This document shows, piece after piece, positions 42,496-52,700 of a stretch of DNA of 64,000 nt (its first letter is position 1; each line of letters begins with the position of its first letter). The notes beneath the pieces are model-generated. The model searched no databases. It had not been told where the DNA came from and was given only the letters and a program-made list of their open reading frames with translations. The position numbers were made by a program, and so were the translations under genes. This DNA comes from Lachnocurva sp045579705. Lineage in GTDB: Bacteria; Bacillota; Clostridia; Lachnospirales; Lachnospiraceae. The stretch is taken from positions 101,006-165,005 of the forward strand of contig JAZNMP010000004.1 of assembly GCA_045579705.1 (NCBI GenBank). Direction: 5' to 3'.

Positions 42496-44535
42496 TTAAT
42501 ACTTAAAAATCAGTAAATCATGCGCTGCAATTCTTACTAATTCACCTTTGACTTTGGGGTCGTTTTTTAATAGTACTATTCCATTATGAGGGATTGATAT
42601 ATCAATATCCTTATCTGAATGATTTAGAACAAATAGGAATCTACCATGTTCATTTACTCTGACAGTTGTCTCTATCTCTCCATTATCATCTTCATTTGAT
42701 ATATCTAATAACGGTTTAATACCTTGTTCTATACAAAGGTTATGTATTAAACTCTTATAAAAACTTTCGTCCGAGCGAGTTCCAATATAATAAGTATGAC
42801 CATTTCCGAAATCTCGTTTCGTTATGACTGGCATTCCTTCATAGAAATCTTCATCATATGAAGCTATGCTTTCTGTTTCCTCATCCGGATGCATCAAATC
42901 ACATATAAGTTCTGCAGGATGTCTCTCACCAGCGTAAATAAAACTATTTGCCTTATCCTCTGGCAGAGCATCTGATTCTTCAACCCATATGCCTAACAGT
43001 TCCTTATACTGTCCCGGATATCCACCTAATATATAGAGATAGTTTTCATCAATCATTCCTGTTAGGTACGTTGCCACAAAGGTTCCACCATTAGATACAA
43101 ATGACTTCACCTTATCATAATAGCCATCCGCGCACATAAACATCATCGGCGCTATCAAAATCTGATATTCTTCAAGCGAATCCTCTGGACCAACTATATC
43201 AACCGCTATATGTTCTTCAAACAGGGCTTTATAATAACATAGAAATTCTTTCTTATAATCCACACTCACACTTGGTCCGGCTGATATTCTAAGCGCACAC
43301 CAATTATTCCAGTCAAAATAAAGCGCCACCTTTGAATCACTTCTAGCTCCTAACAGCTCATCTTTTAGTTCGCTCAGTTCTAAACCTAACTGACTTACTT
43401 CTCTATATACCCTGGTGTTATTAGTCCCTACATGATCTATAACAGCTCCATGTAAAGCTTCACAAGCACCTCGGGATCTCCTCATTTGAAAGAACTGTAT
43501 ACTATCTGCGCCATGCGCGATAGCTTGATAACTCCACAATCGCATAATTCCCGGTCGCTTAAGCGCATTATACGGCAACCAATTTGTCACTGAAGGCGTC
43601 TGCTCCATTAGTACAAACGAATCTCCGCCATGTATTCCTCTCATCAAATCATGCGACATAGCTATTTCTGCTGGCCCCATATCATTAGACGGATAGTTAT
43701 CCCATGATACGAAATCCATATATTTAGCCCATTTCTTATAATCCAAATCAGGATAAAATCCCATCAGATTTGTCGTTATCGGAATATCAGGAGTTATTTT
43801 CTTAATCTCATTGTACTCATCCAAATAATTCTGAAGTATACTATCAGAATTAAATCGAAAATAATCCAGGGACATCGCTTGAAACTGAGTTCTATTCCAC
43901 TCAAAGCATTCACTTCGTAAATCTGGAATAACTATCTCATCCCAATCGTAAAAAGTATGTCCCCAAAACTCAGTATTCCAGACACAATTTAATCTGTCCA
44001 GCGTCTTATACTTATCTTTTAGCCACTTTCTAAATGCCCTCTCACAATTATCACAGCAGCAACAACCGCCATATTCATTAGAGATATGCCAGACTACAAT
44101 ATTATCGTAGTCTTTATATCTTTCAGCTAATTTTCTTGCGAGTAAAGGTGCATATTTCCGGAAAGTCGGACTATTGGGACACGAATTATGCCGTCCACCG
44201 AATTTTCTCTTTTTTCCATCGAATTCAGTTCGAAGGATATCTGGATGTCTATTAGCCATCCACGGCGGATGAGCCGCCGTAGATGTAGCTAACATGACTT
44301 TAAAACCATGTTTTCTAACCAGATTCATAATCTTGTCTAGTCGACGAAAATCATATTCATCTTCTGAAGGTTGTAACGATGCCCATGAGAAAACGTTCAG
44401 AGTCAATTCATTGATATTTGCCTCTGACAGAAGCTTCATATCCTTCTCCCATGTTTCCTCCGGCCATTGTTCGGGGTTGTAATCTCCACCAAACAGGATT
44501 TTATGAACCTTATCATTAAACTTCTTATATGTCAT
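42496..44535 (-). CDS. GH42 beta-galactosidase
   Basis: 679 residues, retaining exo-beta-galactosidase. Domain A TIM barrel: GGDYNPEQWPEETWEKDM at 15-32, acid/base Glu in VVWHISNEYGG (~155), nucleophile Glu in FVLMEQTPSVTNW (~312), and the GH42 zinc-cluster cysteines CCCCDNC (~160). Trimerisation and C-terminal beta domains follow. No signal peptide. Its ATG directly follows the lipoprotein stop codon (TAA then ATG), so the two are coupled. GH42 enzymes prefer short galacto-oligosaccharides over lactose, consistent with removing galactose from imported side chains. Confidence 0.93.
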   Translation of the reverse strand: MTYKKFNDKVHKILFGGDYNPEQWPEETWEKDMKLLSEANINELTLNVFSWASLQPSEDEYDFRRLDKIMNLVRKHGFKVMLATSTAAHPPWMANRHPDILRTEFDGKKRKFGGRHNSCPNSPTFRKYAPLLARKLAERYKDYDNIVVWHISNEYGGCCCCDNCERAFRKWLKDKYKTLDRLNCVWNTEFWGHTFYDWDEIVIPDLRSECFEWNRTQFQAMSLDYFRFNSDSILQNYLDEYNEIKKITPDIPITTNLMGFYPDLDYKKWAKYMDFVSWDNYPSNDMGPAEIAMSHDLMRGIHGGDSFVLMEQTPSVTNWLPYNALKRPGIMRLWSYQAIAHGADSIQFFQMRRSRGACEALHGAVIDHVGTNNTRVYREVSQLGLELSELKDELLGARSDSKVALYFDWNNWCALRISAGPSVSVDYKKEFLCYYKALFEEHIAVDIVGPEDSLEEYQILIAPMMFMCADGYYDKVKSFVSNGGTFVATYLTGMIDENYLYILGGYPGQYKELLGIWVEESDALPEDKANSFIYAGERHPAELICDLMHPDEETESIASYDEDFYEGMPVITKRDFGNGHTYYIGTRSDESFYKSLIHNLCIEQGIKPLLDISNEDDNGEIETTVRVNEHGRFLFVLNHSDKDIDISIPHNGIVLLKNDPKVKGELVRIAAHDLLIFKY

Positions 44536-46269
44536 TTACTTTGAAGCTGCTTTCTTTCTTGCTGCATTCTGGTCTTTTGCATTTTTGAAGTCTACTTTCA
44601 AGCAATCTTCGTAACCTAATCCCTTTGCTGTCTTGATCATATTTGCCTTTATGCTATCGAATTCAGCATCATCTTTTGCAAAAATCATCTTCCATGAATT
44701 ATCTACGATAGTCTGCTTTACCTGACCACGAATAGTAGAGATATTTGAATCTTCTTCTGGTGTAGAATATGTTGTTCCAGGTGCAATACCTAACATATCA
44801 TTCTTTGTCAGATATTCCATAGTAGTCTTTGCACCACCCATATGTTCTGACCAGTCCTTATCAATAGGAGTTTCAATCATCTCCAGGTAGCTTTCCCAGT
44901 TTGTATAATCGTATTTTTCTCCGCCAGCATTTGGATCTGGATCTTCCATGCTTACACACTTAAAGTTAAGAGCAGAAACGCCATCTTTCCAGCTTCCGCC
45001 GCCCCATTCTTTTGGAACTTTAATATCATTGTTAGGAAGCGCTTTCTTACCAAATTCTGTAATATAAGGCTTACCATCCTTCATATCCCAAGTTAATCCC
45101 TTAGGACCCTGTGTACCATTTCCCTGCTGATTGCACTCAACACCTTCTGGGCTATACAACCAATCAACAAAGTCTGCGATTCTCTGAGGATCTTTAGCTT
45201 TTGATCCAATACAAATAGCCTGTGTTGTATTACCATCTGGTGTAGCACCATATGAGAAGATCTTCATGTTAGAGATAGGAATCATTTCATATCCCTTACC
45301 ATTATTAGTATTCTTCTGTGTGTTAAACAGTGACTTTGAAGCCCAAGGCCATGGACAGAACAAAATCTTTCCATGTGAATACTTATTAGACATTGTATCA
45401 TAATTCTGAGTTGTCGAATCAGGATCTACCAAGCCTCTCTTGTTTGCTTCATAGAAGAGTTTCAATACCTCTAGATAAGGTGATTTATCGTTCAAGATAT
45501 CTACATCATCTGATCCATCATACTTAGAAAGAATAAATCCAAGCTCATCATAACCATACATACAAGTTGGCTGTTTAGCATTGTTCATCATGTTGCCATC
45601 CCAATCCTTGAAGAATGAAAAAGCATAGATATCTTTCTTTCCTTCTTTTTCTCTAGCCATAGCCTGCATTTTTTCAAGCATATCGAGAAGTCCATTTAAA
45701 TCCTTAACTTCTGGATAACCCATTTCTTTGTAGTAATCCCATCTTACATAAGGACCAAATGTTGGTTCTGTTCCTTCACCTGAAACAGTTGCCTTATCCT
45801 TTGAAACTGAATATGGCATTGCATATGTTCCATTTAAGCCTTTATTAGCAGCCTTAATAGCATTACCATAATTCTTAGTTACTTTCTTATCCTTCATGTA
45901 GTCAGATAAATCAAGGACTAATCCAGAATCAACCAAATCCTTAAGACGTCCATTGCTTGTTCCAACCAAAATCAGATCTCCCAAGTCTCCAGCTGCTGTA
46001 CGTGTCTGATATAAAGTATCTCCACCACCAGCTACATTAGGGGCAATAATATTCAGTTTGATATTAAACTTATCTTTTACGATCTTCGCAAACCATCCGG
46101 TCTGTTCACCGTTATAGTTCGCAAAATCATCATAAACATCCAATGTTAATTCTTCGCTGTAATCCCCTTTACCACCTGTGCTCTTACCTGAAGAAGCACC
46201 TTTGCACCCTGCGAACATGGTTGCTACCATTGATCCGCATAGAAGCAAACTTAATAGTTTTTTCTTCAT
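44536..46269 (-). CDS. Extracellular sugar-binding lipoprotein (LplA type)
   Basis: 577 residues from ATG 46269 (AAAGGAGG upstream; the TTG at 46272 is not needed). Lipoprotein signal: KKKLLSLLLCGSMVATMFA then GC lipobox (Cys ~22), then a Gly/Ser-rich linker. The mature protein is an SBP-type bilobal binder, larger than MalE, as usual for partners of LplB/LplC permeases. It should capture the oligosaccharide outside the cell. The order is permease-permease-SBP-GH42, with 42 nt after the second permease. Confidence 0.88.
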   Translation of the reverse strand: MKKKLLSLLLCGSMVATMFAGCKGASSGKSTGGKGDYSEELTLDVYDDFANYNGEQTGWFAKIVKDKFNIKLNIIAPNVAGGGDTLYQTRTAAGDLGDLILVGTSNGRLKDLVDSGLVLDLSDYMKDKKVTKNYGNAIKAANKGLNGTYAMPYSVSKDKATVSGEGTEPTFGPYVRWDYYKEMGYPEVKDLNGLLDMLEKMQAMAREKEGKKDIYAFSFFKDWDGNMMNNAKQPTCMYGYDELGFILSKYDGSDDVDILNDKSPYLEVLKLFYEANKRGLVDPDSTTQNYDTMSNKYSHGKILFCPWPWASKSLFNTQKNTNNGKGYEMIPISNMKIFSYGATPDGNTTQAICIGSKAKDPQRIADFVDWLYSPEGVECNQQGNGTQGPKGLTWDMKDGKPYITEFGKKALPNNDIKVPKEWGGGSWKDGVSALNFKCVSMEDPDPNAGGEKYDYTNWESYLEMIETPIDKDWSEHMGGAKTTMEYLTKNDMLGIAPGTTYSTPEEDSNISTIRGQVKQTIVDNSWKMIFAKDDAEFDSIKANMIKTAKGLGYEDCLKVDFKNAKDQNAARKKAASK

Positions 46270-46314
46270 CAATAAATCCTCCTTTAATAGTATATGTTGA
46301 TATCAAATTGATTC

Positions 46315-47220
46315 CTACCCCTTTACAGAACCAATCATAATACCCTTAACAAAGAACCTCTGAAACATAGGATAAATACATAGAATAGGTAAAACTACGA
46401 CTACAGACACTGTCATCTGAATAGATGTTGGAGTCTGCTGAGTTGCCATCGTCGCTGCATTTAATCCCTGAACACCAGTATTTTTTACCATCGATGCCAG
46501 AGAGCTTGCCTGATTTATATACGTGTACAGTAAATACTGCAAACTATACAGTTTCTGATCAGTTATATAAATCAAAGTGTCCTGATAACTATTCCACTGG
46601 CCTACGGCCGAAAAAATTGCTACTGTTGCAAGAATTGGTGTACAAACTGGCAATATTATCTGCCAGAATCTCCTAAACACACCAGCCCCATCTATTTCTG
46701 CGGCTTCCTGTAGAGACTTTGGAAGCGACTCTATATAAGTCTTTACCAAAATAATATTAAACGGCTGCACGATACAAGGAAGTATATATACCCAAAAAGT
46801 ATTCGTAAGTCCTAGTGTCTTCATAGTTATAAACATAGGAATCAATCCTGCGTTAAAGTACATAATAATAACAACAAATCTATACCAAAACTTTCTCTTC
46901 CACATTCTTTCCTGTGTAAACATAAAGCCTAAGAAAGCTGTAGCTAAAACTGTTGTTACCGTACCGATTACAGTTTTTCCGAGTGATACTAGCGCTGCAC
47001 TTCCCAATCCTTTTAGCGATAATAGTGCTTTATAATTTTCAAAATGAACTCCTTTAGGAATAAAATTAATCATTCCAGAAGCAGAAAGCTCATTTGAGCT
47101 GATTGTATTTATAATCATGTAATAAAAAGGATAAATACATATCAGCGTAAAAATCCCAAATATCAAGTAATTGAATATATCAAACACTCTGTACGAAATC
47201 TTAACATTCTTCATAGTCAT
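46315..47220 (-). CDS. Sugar ABC transporter permease (LplC/YtcP type)
   Basis: 301 residues with six membrane helices. The EAA loop (SLQEAAEIDGAGVFRRFWQI, ~190-209) contacts the ATPase. N-terminal NYLIFGIFTLICIYPFYYMI and periplasm-facing LSASGMINFIPKG are typical of the LplC/YtcP branch of CUT1 permeases. Forms a heterodimer with the LplB-type permease 5 nt upstream. No ATPase gene is in the operon. Confidence 0.9.
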   Translation of the reverse strand: MTMKNVKISYRVFDIFNYLIFGIFTLICIYPFYYMIINTISSNELSASGMINFIPKGVHFENYKALLSLKGLGSAALVSLGKTVIGTVTTVLATAFLGFMFTQERMWKRKFWYRFVVIIMYFNAGLIPMFITMKTLGLTNTFWVYILPCIVQPFNIILVKTYIESLPKSLQEAAEIDGAGVFRRFWQIILPVCTPILATVAIFSAVGQWNSYQDTLIYITDQKLYSLQYLLYTYINQASSLASMVKNTGVQGLNAATMATQQTPTSIQMTVSVVVVLPILCIYPMFQRFFVKGIMIGSVKG

Positions 47221-47225
47221 ACCCC

Positions 47226-48167
47226 TTAAATAATAGTCTCACCACGAGTCAACTTAGATACAACATTACAAATTGACAGCAGAACTATTGAAACTATACT
47301 CTTTAACATACTGATTGCTGTCGCTAGAGAATAACTAGATCCCGTCATACCTATGTTATAAACATACAAATCCAAAACCTGTATATGTTCTTTATTAAAT
47401 GAATTCTGGAACACGAAATACTGATCCATACCATTATTTAGGAAGTTTGAAACTGCCATCATCAACATAACAAAGAATGTCGGTAATAACTCAGGTATTG
47501 TAATATACCATATCTTCTGAAATCTTCCTGCTCCATCAATACTTGCTGCCTCATACAGTTCCTGATCTATACTAGCAATAGAGGCCAGATAAATAATCGA
47601 ACCCCATCCTAAACCTTTCCATAATCCCCACAATAGCATCTTCAAATATGTATATGAGTCGCTATCCAGGAACTTTATTGGTGTCTTTATAAGTCCTACC
47701 TGGTGTAAAAAAGTGTTCACCATACCATTTGATGAAAACAATGCAAATGCAACTGAGAACACTAATACCCAGCTTATAAAGTTAGGTAACGTTGTAAATG
47801 TCTGAACAAAGGATTTAAACTTCTTGTTCTTGATTTCATTAAGAAAGACTGCAAAGAACAACGGTAATATTGAAGTCGCGATTCCTAATAAACTCATTAC
47901 AAACGTGTTTTTTAACACCTGTAACAACTGATGCACCTGCGTAGGATTTGAAACCAGCATTTTAAACCATTTTAGCCCTACAAACTCACACTGGTCTAAG
48001 CTTCTAGGTGGTCTATAATCATAAAAAGCGTATATCCATCCATGTAACGGAAAATACGAGAATAGAAATACTAATATTATGAAAGGTAAAATACATAAGA
48101 AGTATTTAAATCCCACACTTTTATTTCTTCCAATATGATTAGTTTTAGTATTTGTAGCTTCTTTCAT
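47226..48167 (-). CDS. Sugar ABC transporter permease (LplB/YteP type)
   Basis: 313 residues, six membrane helices after a short cytoplasmic N-terminus (FKYFLCILPFIILVFLFSYF). EAA loop ELYEAASIDGAGRFQKIWYI (~200). The YAFYDYRPPRSLDQCEFVGLKWF-type segment (quoted: EFVGLKWF) marks the LplB branch. First gene of the importer/GH42 operon; AAAAGGGGAAG precedes the ATG. The upstream gap 48168-48389 shared with the YesL gene holds AT-rich DNA and a TACTAAAAAAATT box. Confidence 0.9.
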   Translation of the reverse strand: MKEATNTKTNHIGRNKSVGFKYFLCILPFIILVFLFSYFPLHGWIYAFYDYRPPRSLDQCEFVGLKWFKMLVSNPTQVHQLLQVLKNTFVMSLLGIATSILPLFFAVFLNEIKNKKFKSFVQTFTTLPNFISWVLVFSVAFALFSSNGMVNTFLHQVGLIKTPIKFLDSDSYTYLKMLLWGLWKGLGWGSIIYLASIASIDQELYEAASIDGAGRFQKIWYITIPELLPTFFVMLMMAVSNFLNNGMDQYFVFQNSFNKEHIQVLDLYVYNIGMTGSSYSLATAISMLKSIVSIVLLSICNVVSKLTRGETII

Positions 48168-48389
48168 AAGTCTTCCCCTTTTCTTTTTTCTAAATTAATC
48201 CTAACATTTTGATTTTTTTACAAATACTAAAAAAATTTGCTACGTCTTTCTGCAAAAAAATGATTATTCTAATATATAAATCCTTATTCTTTAATTTTTC
48301 ATGCACAGTCCATCTAATTTTTTATGTACTTAATTTTTGCGCTTTTACGTATGATTAATGTACGGGATATTATAGTTGGAGGTAAACTT
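48168..48389. other. Divergent AT-rich control region between the permease operon and the yesL-like gene
   Basis: A 222-nt gap. On the plus strand TATGAT (48350-48355) is a plausible -10 for the yesL-like gene. TACTAAAAAAATT (48225-48237) lies within CAAAT...ATTTG (48221-48239) and resembles boxes upstream of the GH31 operon. No confident promoter for the minus-strand operon was found. Confidence 0.4.
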
Positions 48390-48992
48390 ATGAAATTAAA
48401 AAACAACATATTAGATGTTATTAATACATTATGTAACTACATCGTTTTAAATCTGGTCTTTATACTTACATGTCTTCCGATTATAACTATTGGAGCCTCT
48501 CTTACAGGTCTATATACAGTTACAATGAGAGAGGCACGAGGCGAATATGGTTATCTGGTTCGGCCATATCTCGAAGAATTCAAAAAAAATTTTAAACAGG
48601 GCACCGAACTTTTTTTACTTCTATTTATTCTGGTTATAATCTTTTCATTCAACTTTTTCTTTTGGAATGCAATAGGCTCACCATTAGGTGCTGCCATTAT
48701 GTCTGTTATGCTTGTCTTATTATTTGTTCTAATCTGTATAAGTGCTTATGCCTTTCCTTTACTTGCGCGTTTTAATGATAGTACAAAACAAACTTTAAGA
48801 AATGCTATTGGTTTATGCTTCCTTAACGTTAAAGCAACCGGAGCTTTGCTTACTATAAAAGCATTTATATTTTTCTTAGCTTATTTTTCATCACCATTTA
48901 GAGTTTTACTAGTATTATTTGGTTTTGCTTTTAGCGCATACCTACAATCTTTCATCTTAGTCAAAGTTTTCAAACCATATGAAACTGTTTAA
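48390..48992 (+). CDS. yesL: YesL-like DUF624 membrane protein
   Basis: 200 residues from ATG 48390 (TTGGAGG 7-8 nt ahead; an upstream in-frame ATG at 48324 lacks a ribosome site). Four to five hydrophobic helices; family start NILDVINTLCNYIVLNLVFI with LPIITIGASLTGLYTVTMRE. DUF624/YesL proteins accompany YesM/YesN and LplB/LplC-type importers in many Firmicutes. Their role is unknown, possibly as an accessory or sensor of the importer. Confidence 0.88.
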   Translation: MKLKNNILDVINTLCNYIVLNLVFILTCLPIITIGASLTGLYTVTMREARGEYGYLVRPYLEEFKKNFKQGTELFLLLFILVIIFSFNFFFWNAIGSPLGAAIMSVMLVLLFVLICISAYAFPLLARFNDSTKQTLRNAIGLCFLNVKATGALLTIKAFIFFLAYFSSPFRVLLVLFGFAFSAYLQSFILVKVFKPYETV

Positions 48993-49030
48993 CTTTTCTA
49001 TCCTTAAACTGATATATTGTTTCATAAAAA

Positions 49031-49063
49031 AAGAGCGTAGCAGCCACATACTGCTACGCTCTT
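49031..49063. terminator. Hairpin between yesL and the DUF6106-like gene
   Basis: A 13-bp perfect stem (49031-49043 with 49051-49063), 7-nt loop. On the minus strand it runs into a T7 tract; on the plus strand the T-run is weak. Confidence 0.8.
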
Positions 49064-49110
49064 AAATCTAACTTTATAGGATATATTAAAGTCGAAACAC
49101 TCCGTATCCT

Positions 49111-49608
49111 CTATTTATAGATTTTAGATCCGTTCTTCCTTATTAAAGACTCTAAAATCTCAGAATTAGGTTCAAACAGAAGCTTTGCTTCCCTACCAGA
49201 TTTCTTAAATACTAATACATAATATTCTTTATTCTTATGAGATGTACAATCATATGCCTTACGACCGCCACCTCTATATTGTACAACCGGAGCTGATCCA
49301 GTTTTTGCCATTACAATTATGTCTTCTGATGATATCTCACAGAGTAACTTTCTCTTCTGCTTTGCTCTAACCTTTGCTACTTCCAAGACTCCATTAGTAT
49401 ACGCATAATCAAACTCTATATCCATATTTGAAAAGATATAATATGCTAAACCACCAAAGAGTAATGCCGGTACAAACATCCCGGGGAATATCAGTATTCC
49501 TGCTAATACATTTGAGCCCGTGAGCCCAACACAAACAAAGTAAAGCGTTCTAAGGATAGGTTTATCTTCCTTCTTCACTGTCTGTTCTATAAATATGTCC
49601 TGTAACAT
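49111..49608 (-). CDS. Small membrane protein of unknown function (DUF6106-like)
   Basis: 165 residues. Two membrane helices at about 22-62 (YFVCVGLTGSNVLAGILIF, FVPALLFGGLAYYIF), then a PH-like beta-rich domain: FDYAYTNGVLEVAKV, EISSEDIIVMAKTG, YYVLVFKKSGREAKLLFEP. The architecture recalls bacterial PH-domain membrane proteins; the DUF6106 label is from memory. It stands alone with its own promoter, between the YesL gene and the lacZ operon; there is no evident link to sugar use. AAAGGAGGG before the ATG. Confidence 0.65.
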   Translation of the reverse strand: MLQDIFIEQTVKKEDKPILRTLYFVCVGLTGSNVLAGILIFPGMFVPALLFGGLAYYIFSNMDIEFDYAYTNGVLEVAKVRAKQKRKLLCEISSEDIIVMAKTGSAPVVQYRGGGRKAYDCTSHKNKEYYVLVFKKSGREAKLLFEPNSEILESLIRKNGSKIYK

Positions 49609-49636
49609 TCTATCCCTCCTTTACACATTCTTTAGT

Positions 49637-49665
49637 AGTGTACACTTTCTTGGTTCATTCTTCAA
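49637..49665 (-). promoter_or_regulatory. Promoter of the DUF6106-like gene
   Basis: Minus strand: -35 TTGAAG (49665-49660), 17-nt spacer, -10 TACACT (49642-49637), about 28 nt from the ATG. Confidence 0.5.
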
Positions 49666-49669
49666 TAAA

Positions 49670-49706
49670 TTAAGGAGAAGAATCCATACAGATTTCTTCT
49701 CCTTAA
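49670..49706 (-). terminator. Terminator after lacZ
   Basis: TTAAGGAGAAGAATC (49670-49684) pairs with GATTTCTTCTCCTTAA (49691-49706) with one bulged base; loop of 6 nt. It follows the lacZ stop on the minus strand. Confidence 0.7.
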
Positions 49707-49720
49707 AATGCCAGAATATC

Positions 49721-52700
49721 TTAGATTCCCTTAAAAGAGAATTCTAATTTAATTTCATTCGAATTATCAAGCATATACTCTGGATGTGTCTTTGCACCCC
49801 AGGTATCATCACCAGCGATTCCCATTTGTTTACCCACTCGAATAAATGTATACAGTGGCAACGGTAATTCATTCTGATGTGTTGCTGCTTCTAATTCATC
49901 TGGACTATTTGGTAATGCAGAAAAACCTAAGCCATTCACATTAAATCTAAGTCCGTGGCCTTTATCATTTGTAATTTCAGCAAATCGAACATCTTCTTTA
50001 AAACCACATTCCTGTGGAACTAAATATTTTGCCAAATTATCAATTACATGATTCTGATATAATCCGATCTTTGCATGTTTTCTATCACAGTATGTTTCCT
50101 CAGGTCCTAATCCATACCATTTCAGATTATTATAATCATAATCCATTGCAAACATCATCGTAAACTCAGGTAGTTCTCCAACTTCATCTGATTTAGGCAG
50201 AATAGCTGCGACTTTAACTTCGCCGCTTGGTAATACCGTATATACAACCTTAACATCAGTTGCAGGTCTTACTGGAAGATGATATGTATAGATGACCTTA
50301 ACCATATCATCTGATGTTTGAACTTCATAGTGGCTCATCTTTCTGCCATCTTCATATTTGATAGAAAGGAACGTAGATGCATTTCTCCATTGACCTGCTC
50401 TAAATGGAAGCAAGTTCCCTTTATCATTATCATTCATGGCTCTCCAGAAATTTGGACGAGGAATTGTCTTAAGCATTTCCTCTCCCCCATATTTATATGA
50501 TACTAAGCCACCATGAATTCTTGAAAATATTATTTCGAATTCTCTACCGTAGACTCCTAAATTGTGCCAGCCTTCTACTATTCTCAGTTTATCTGATTTT
50601 TCTTCATCAAACACATTCTGTTCGAATACTTTCTGGCCATATGCAACTTCATGTCCAGCTTCAGCCCATGCACAATCTTCTGCTAAGTTAAATGAAACAG
50701 TTACAACATATTCTCCATCTCTTTCTTTAGGAACATCAAATGGTAAACTAAAGATACCACTTTCCCCTGCTTCTACTCCTATTTCCATCTGATACTCTTC
50801 TATGAATTCTCCGTTTCTTTCTAACAAAACTCGACATTCATAATCTGCAGTATCAGTAAAGAGATTTTCATTTGTAACCTCAAACTCTGTACCCGAGACG
50901 CGGATATCTATGCTTCGATAGTTATATTTCACTTCCTGCATCTTTGGCGAAGGAAGTCGATCTTTACCACCATAAGCTATTCCATTTCCGCTGAAATTAT
51001 AGTCACATGGTCTATCACCAAAATCTCCACCATATCCCTGGTACTCGCGTCCATATCTGTCTTTTTTTGTCAAAGACTGATCTATATAATCCCAGATAAA
51101 TCCACCCTGGAAGAGCTCCTCTGTGCGAGTTAAATCTGTATATTTATGCATTGCACCACAGCTGTTCCCCATAGCATGTGTGTACTCACAATTAATATAA
51201 GGTTTATCTCTATGCTCTTTCAGATATTCTTTTATCTGTGCTACCGGCGCATACATTGTACTGTAGATATCGGTTGTTTCAGGATACCTCGGGTCATTTA
51301 CAACACCTTCATAATGTACTAAACGAGTATCATCCCATTCCCTGAATTTGTTAGACATATTGTAAATGTCTACTCCTCCAAATGCCTCGTTTCCACAAGA
51401 CCAAATCAATATACATGGATGGTTCTTGTCTCTCTCGTACATATTATGAGCACGATCTATTACTAAATCCTGAAACTCTGGTCTATTTCCAGGGACAGCA
51501 GTATCTAAATCTCTAAATCCAGATACTATCATATCCCAGGTACCATGTGTCTCTAAATTTGCCTCATCCATTACATAGATTCCATATTCGTCGCAAAGCT
51601 TATAGAACTCGGATCTATTAGGATAATGGCTTGTTCTAATAGCATTGATATTATTACGCTTCATAGTGATGATATCTTTCTCGATATCGTCCACTGAAAT
51701 CACACGACCATTTTCTGAGCCAAATTCATGTCTATCAACGCCTTTAAAGACAATTCTTTTCCCATTAATACACATTACGTTATTAATGAGTTCGAACTTT
51801 CTAAAACCTACATCCTGATATATTACTTCCTGTAATTCACCTTCCACATTCTGGATATTAATCCTTAAGGTGTACAGATTCGGCTTCTCAGCGCTCCATA
51901 ATTCAAACTCAGTTACGGGAACACAGATTTCGCTCACTCCATCGAAATCAGCTTCTCCACTTAGAATTTCTTCGCCTACTTCGTCTTCTAAAGTGATAGT
52001 CGCTATTCCCTTTCCATTTGCTTCAAGCGCAATCCTTAATAATGCCTCTGTATAATCATCATTCAGTTCAGTTTTAATAGATAAATCACGTACATGGATT
52101 TCTGGAATTGTATATAAATACACATCTCTAAAGATTCCTGAGAATCTAAAGAAATCCTGATCTTCACACCAACTTCCAGCGCACCATTTATACACTCTAA
52201 CCGCAAGTTTGTTCTCGCCTTCAATCAAATACGGTGTCAAATCAAACTCACTAGGCGTAAAACTATCCTCTCTATATCCTACATATTCTCCATTGAGCCA
52301 GAGTGCCATCGCACTCTCGACTCCCTGGAATGAAATGAAGACTTTATTAGATTTCCAATCTTCTGGAAGATAGAAATACTTTACATAACTTGCTGTTGGG
52401 TTGAAATTCGTTGGAATCTCTCCAGGTTCTATTGCATCATGTCCATCCCAAGGATACTGAGTATTTGCATACTGTGGTGTATCATATCCTTCCATCTGAA
52501 TATGTGCTGGAACACGAATAACATCCCATTCATGACAGTCATAGTCTTTTTCGTAAAAATCCGCTATAGCTGCTTTTGGATTCCTAGCATATGAAAACTT
52601 CCAAAAACCATTCAGATCCACTTTAAATGGATTTTTTCCTGAATAATATGCTTCTTCATTTGGGAAAAAATCATGATCTGAATGCGGTGCGAGTGAATTC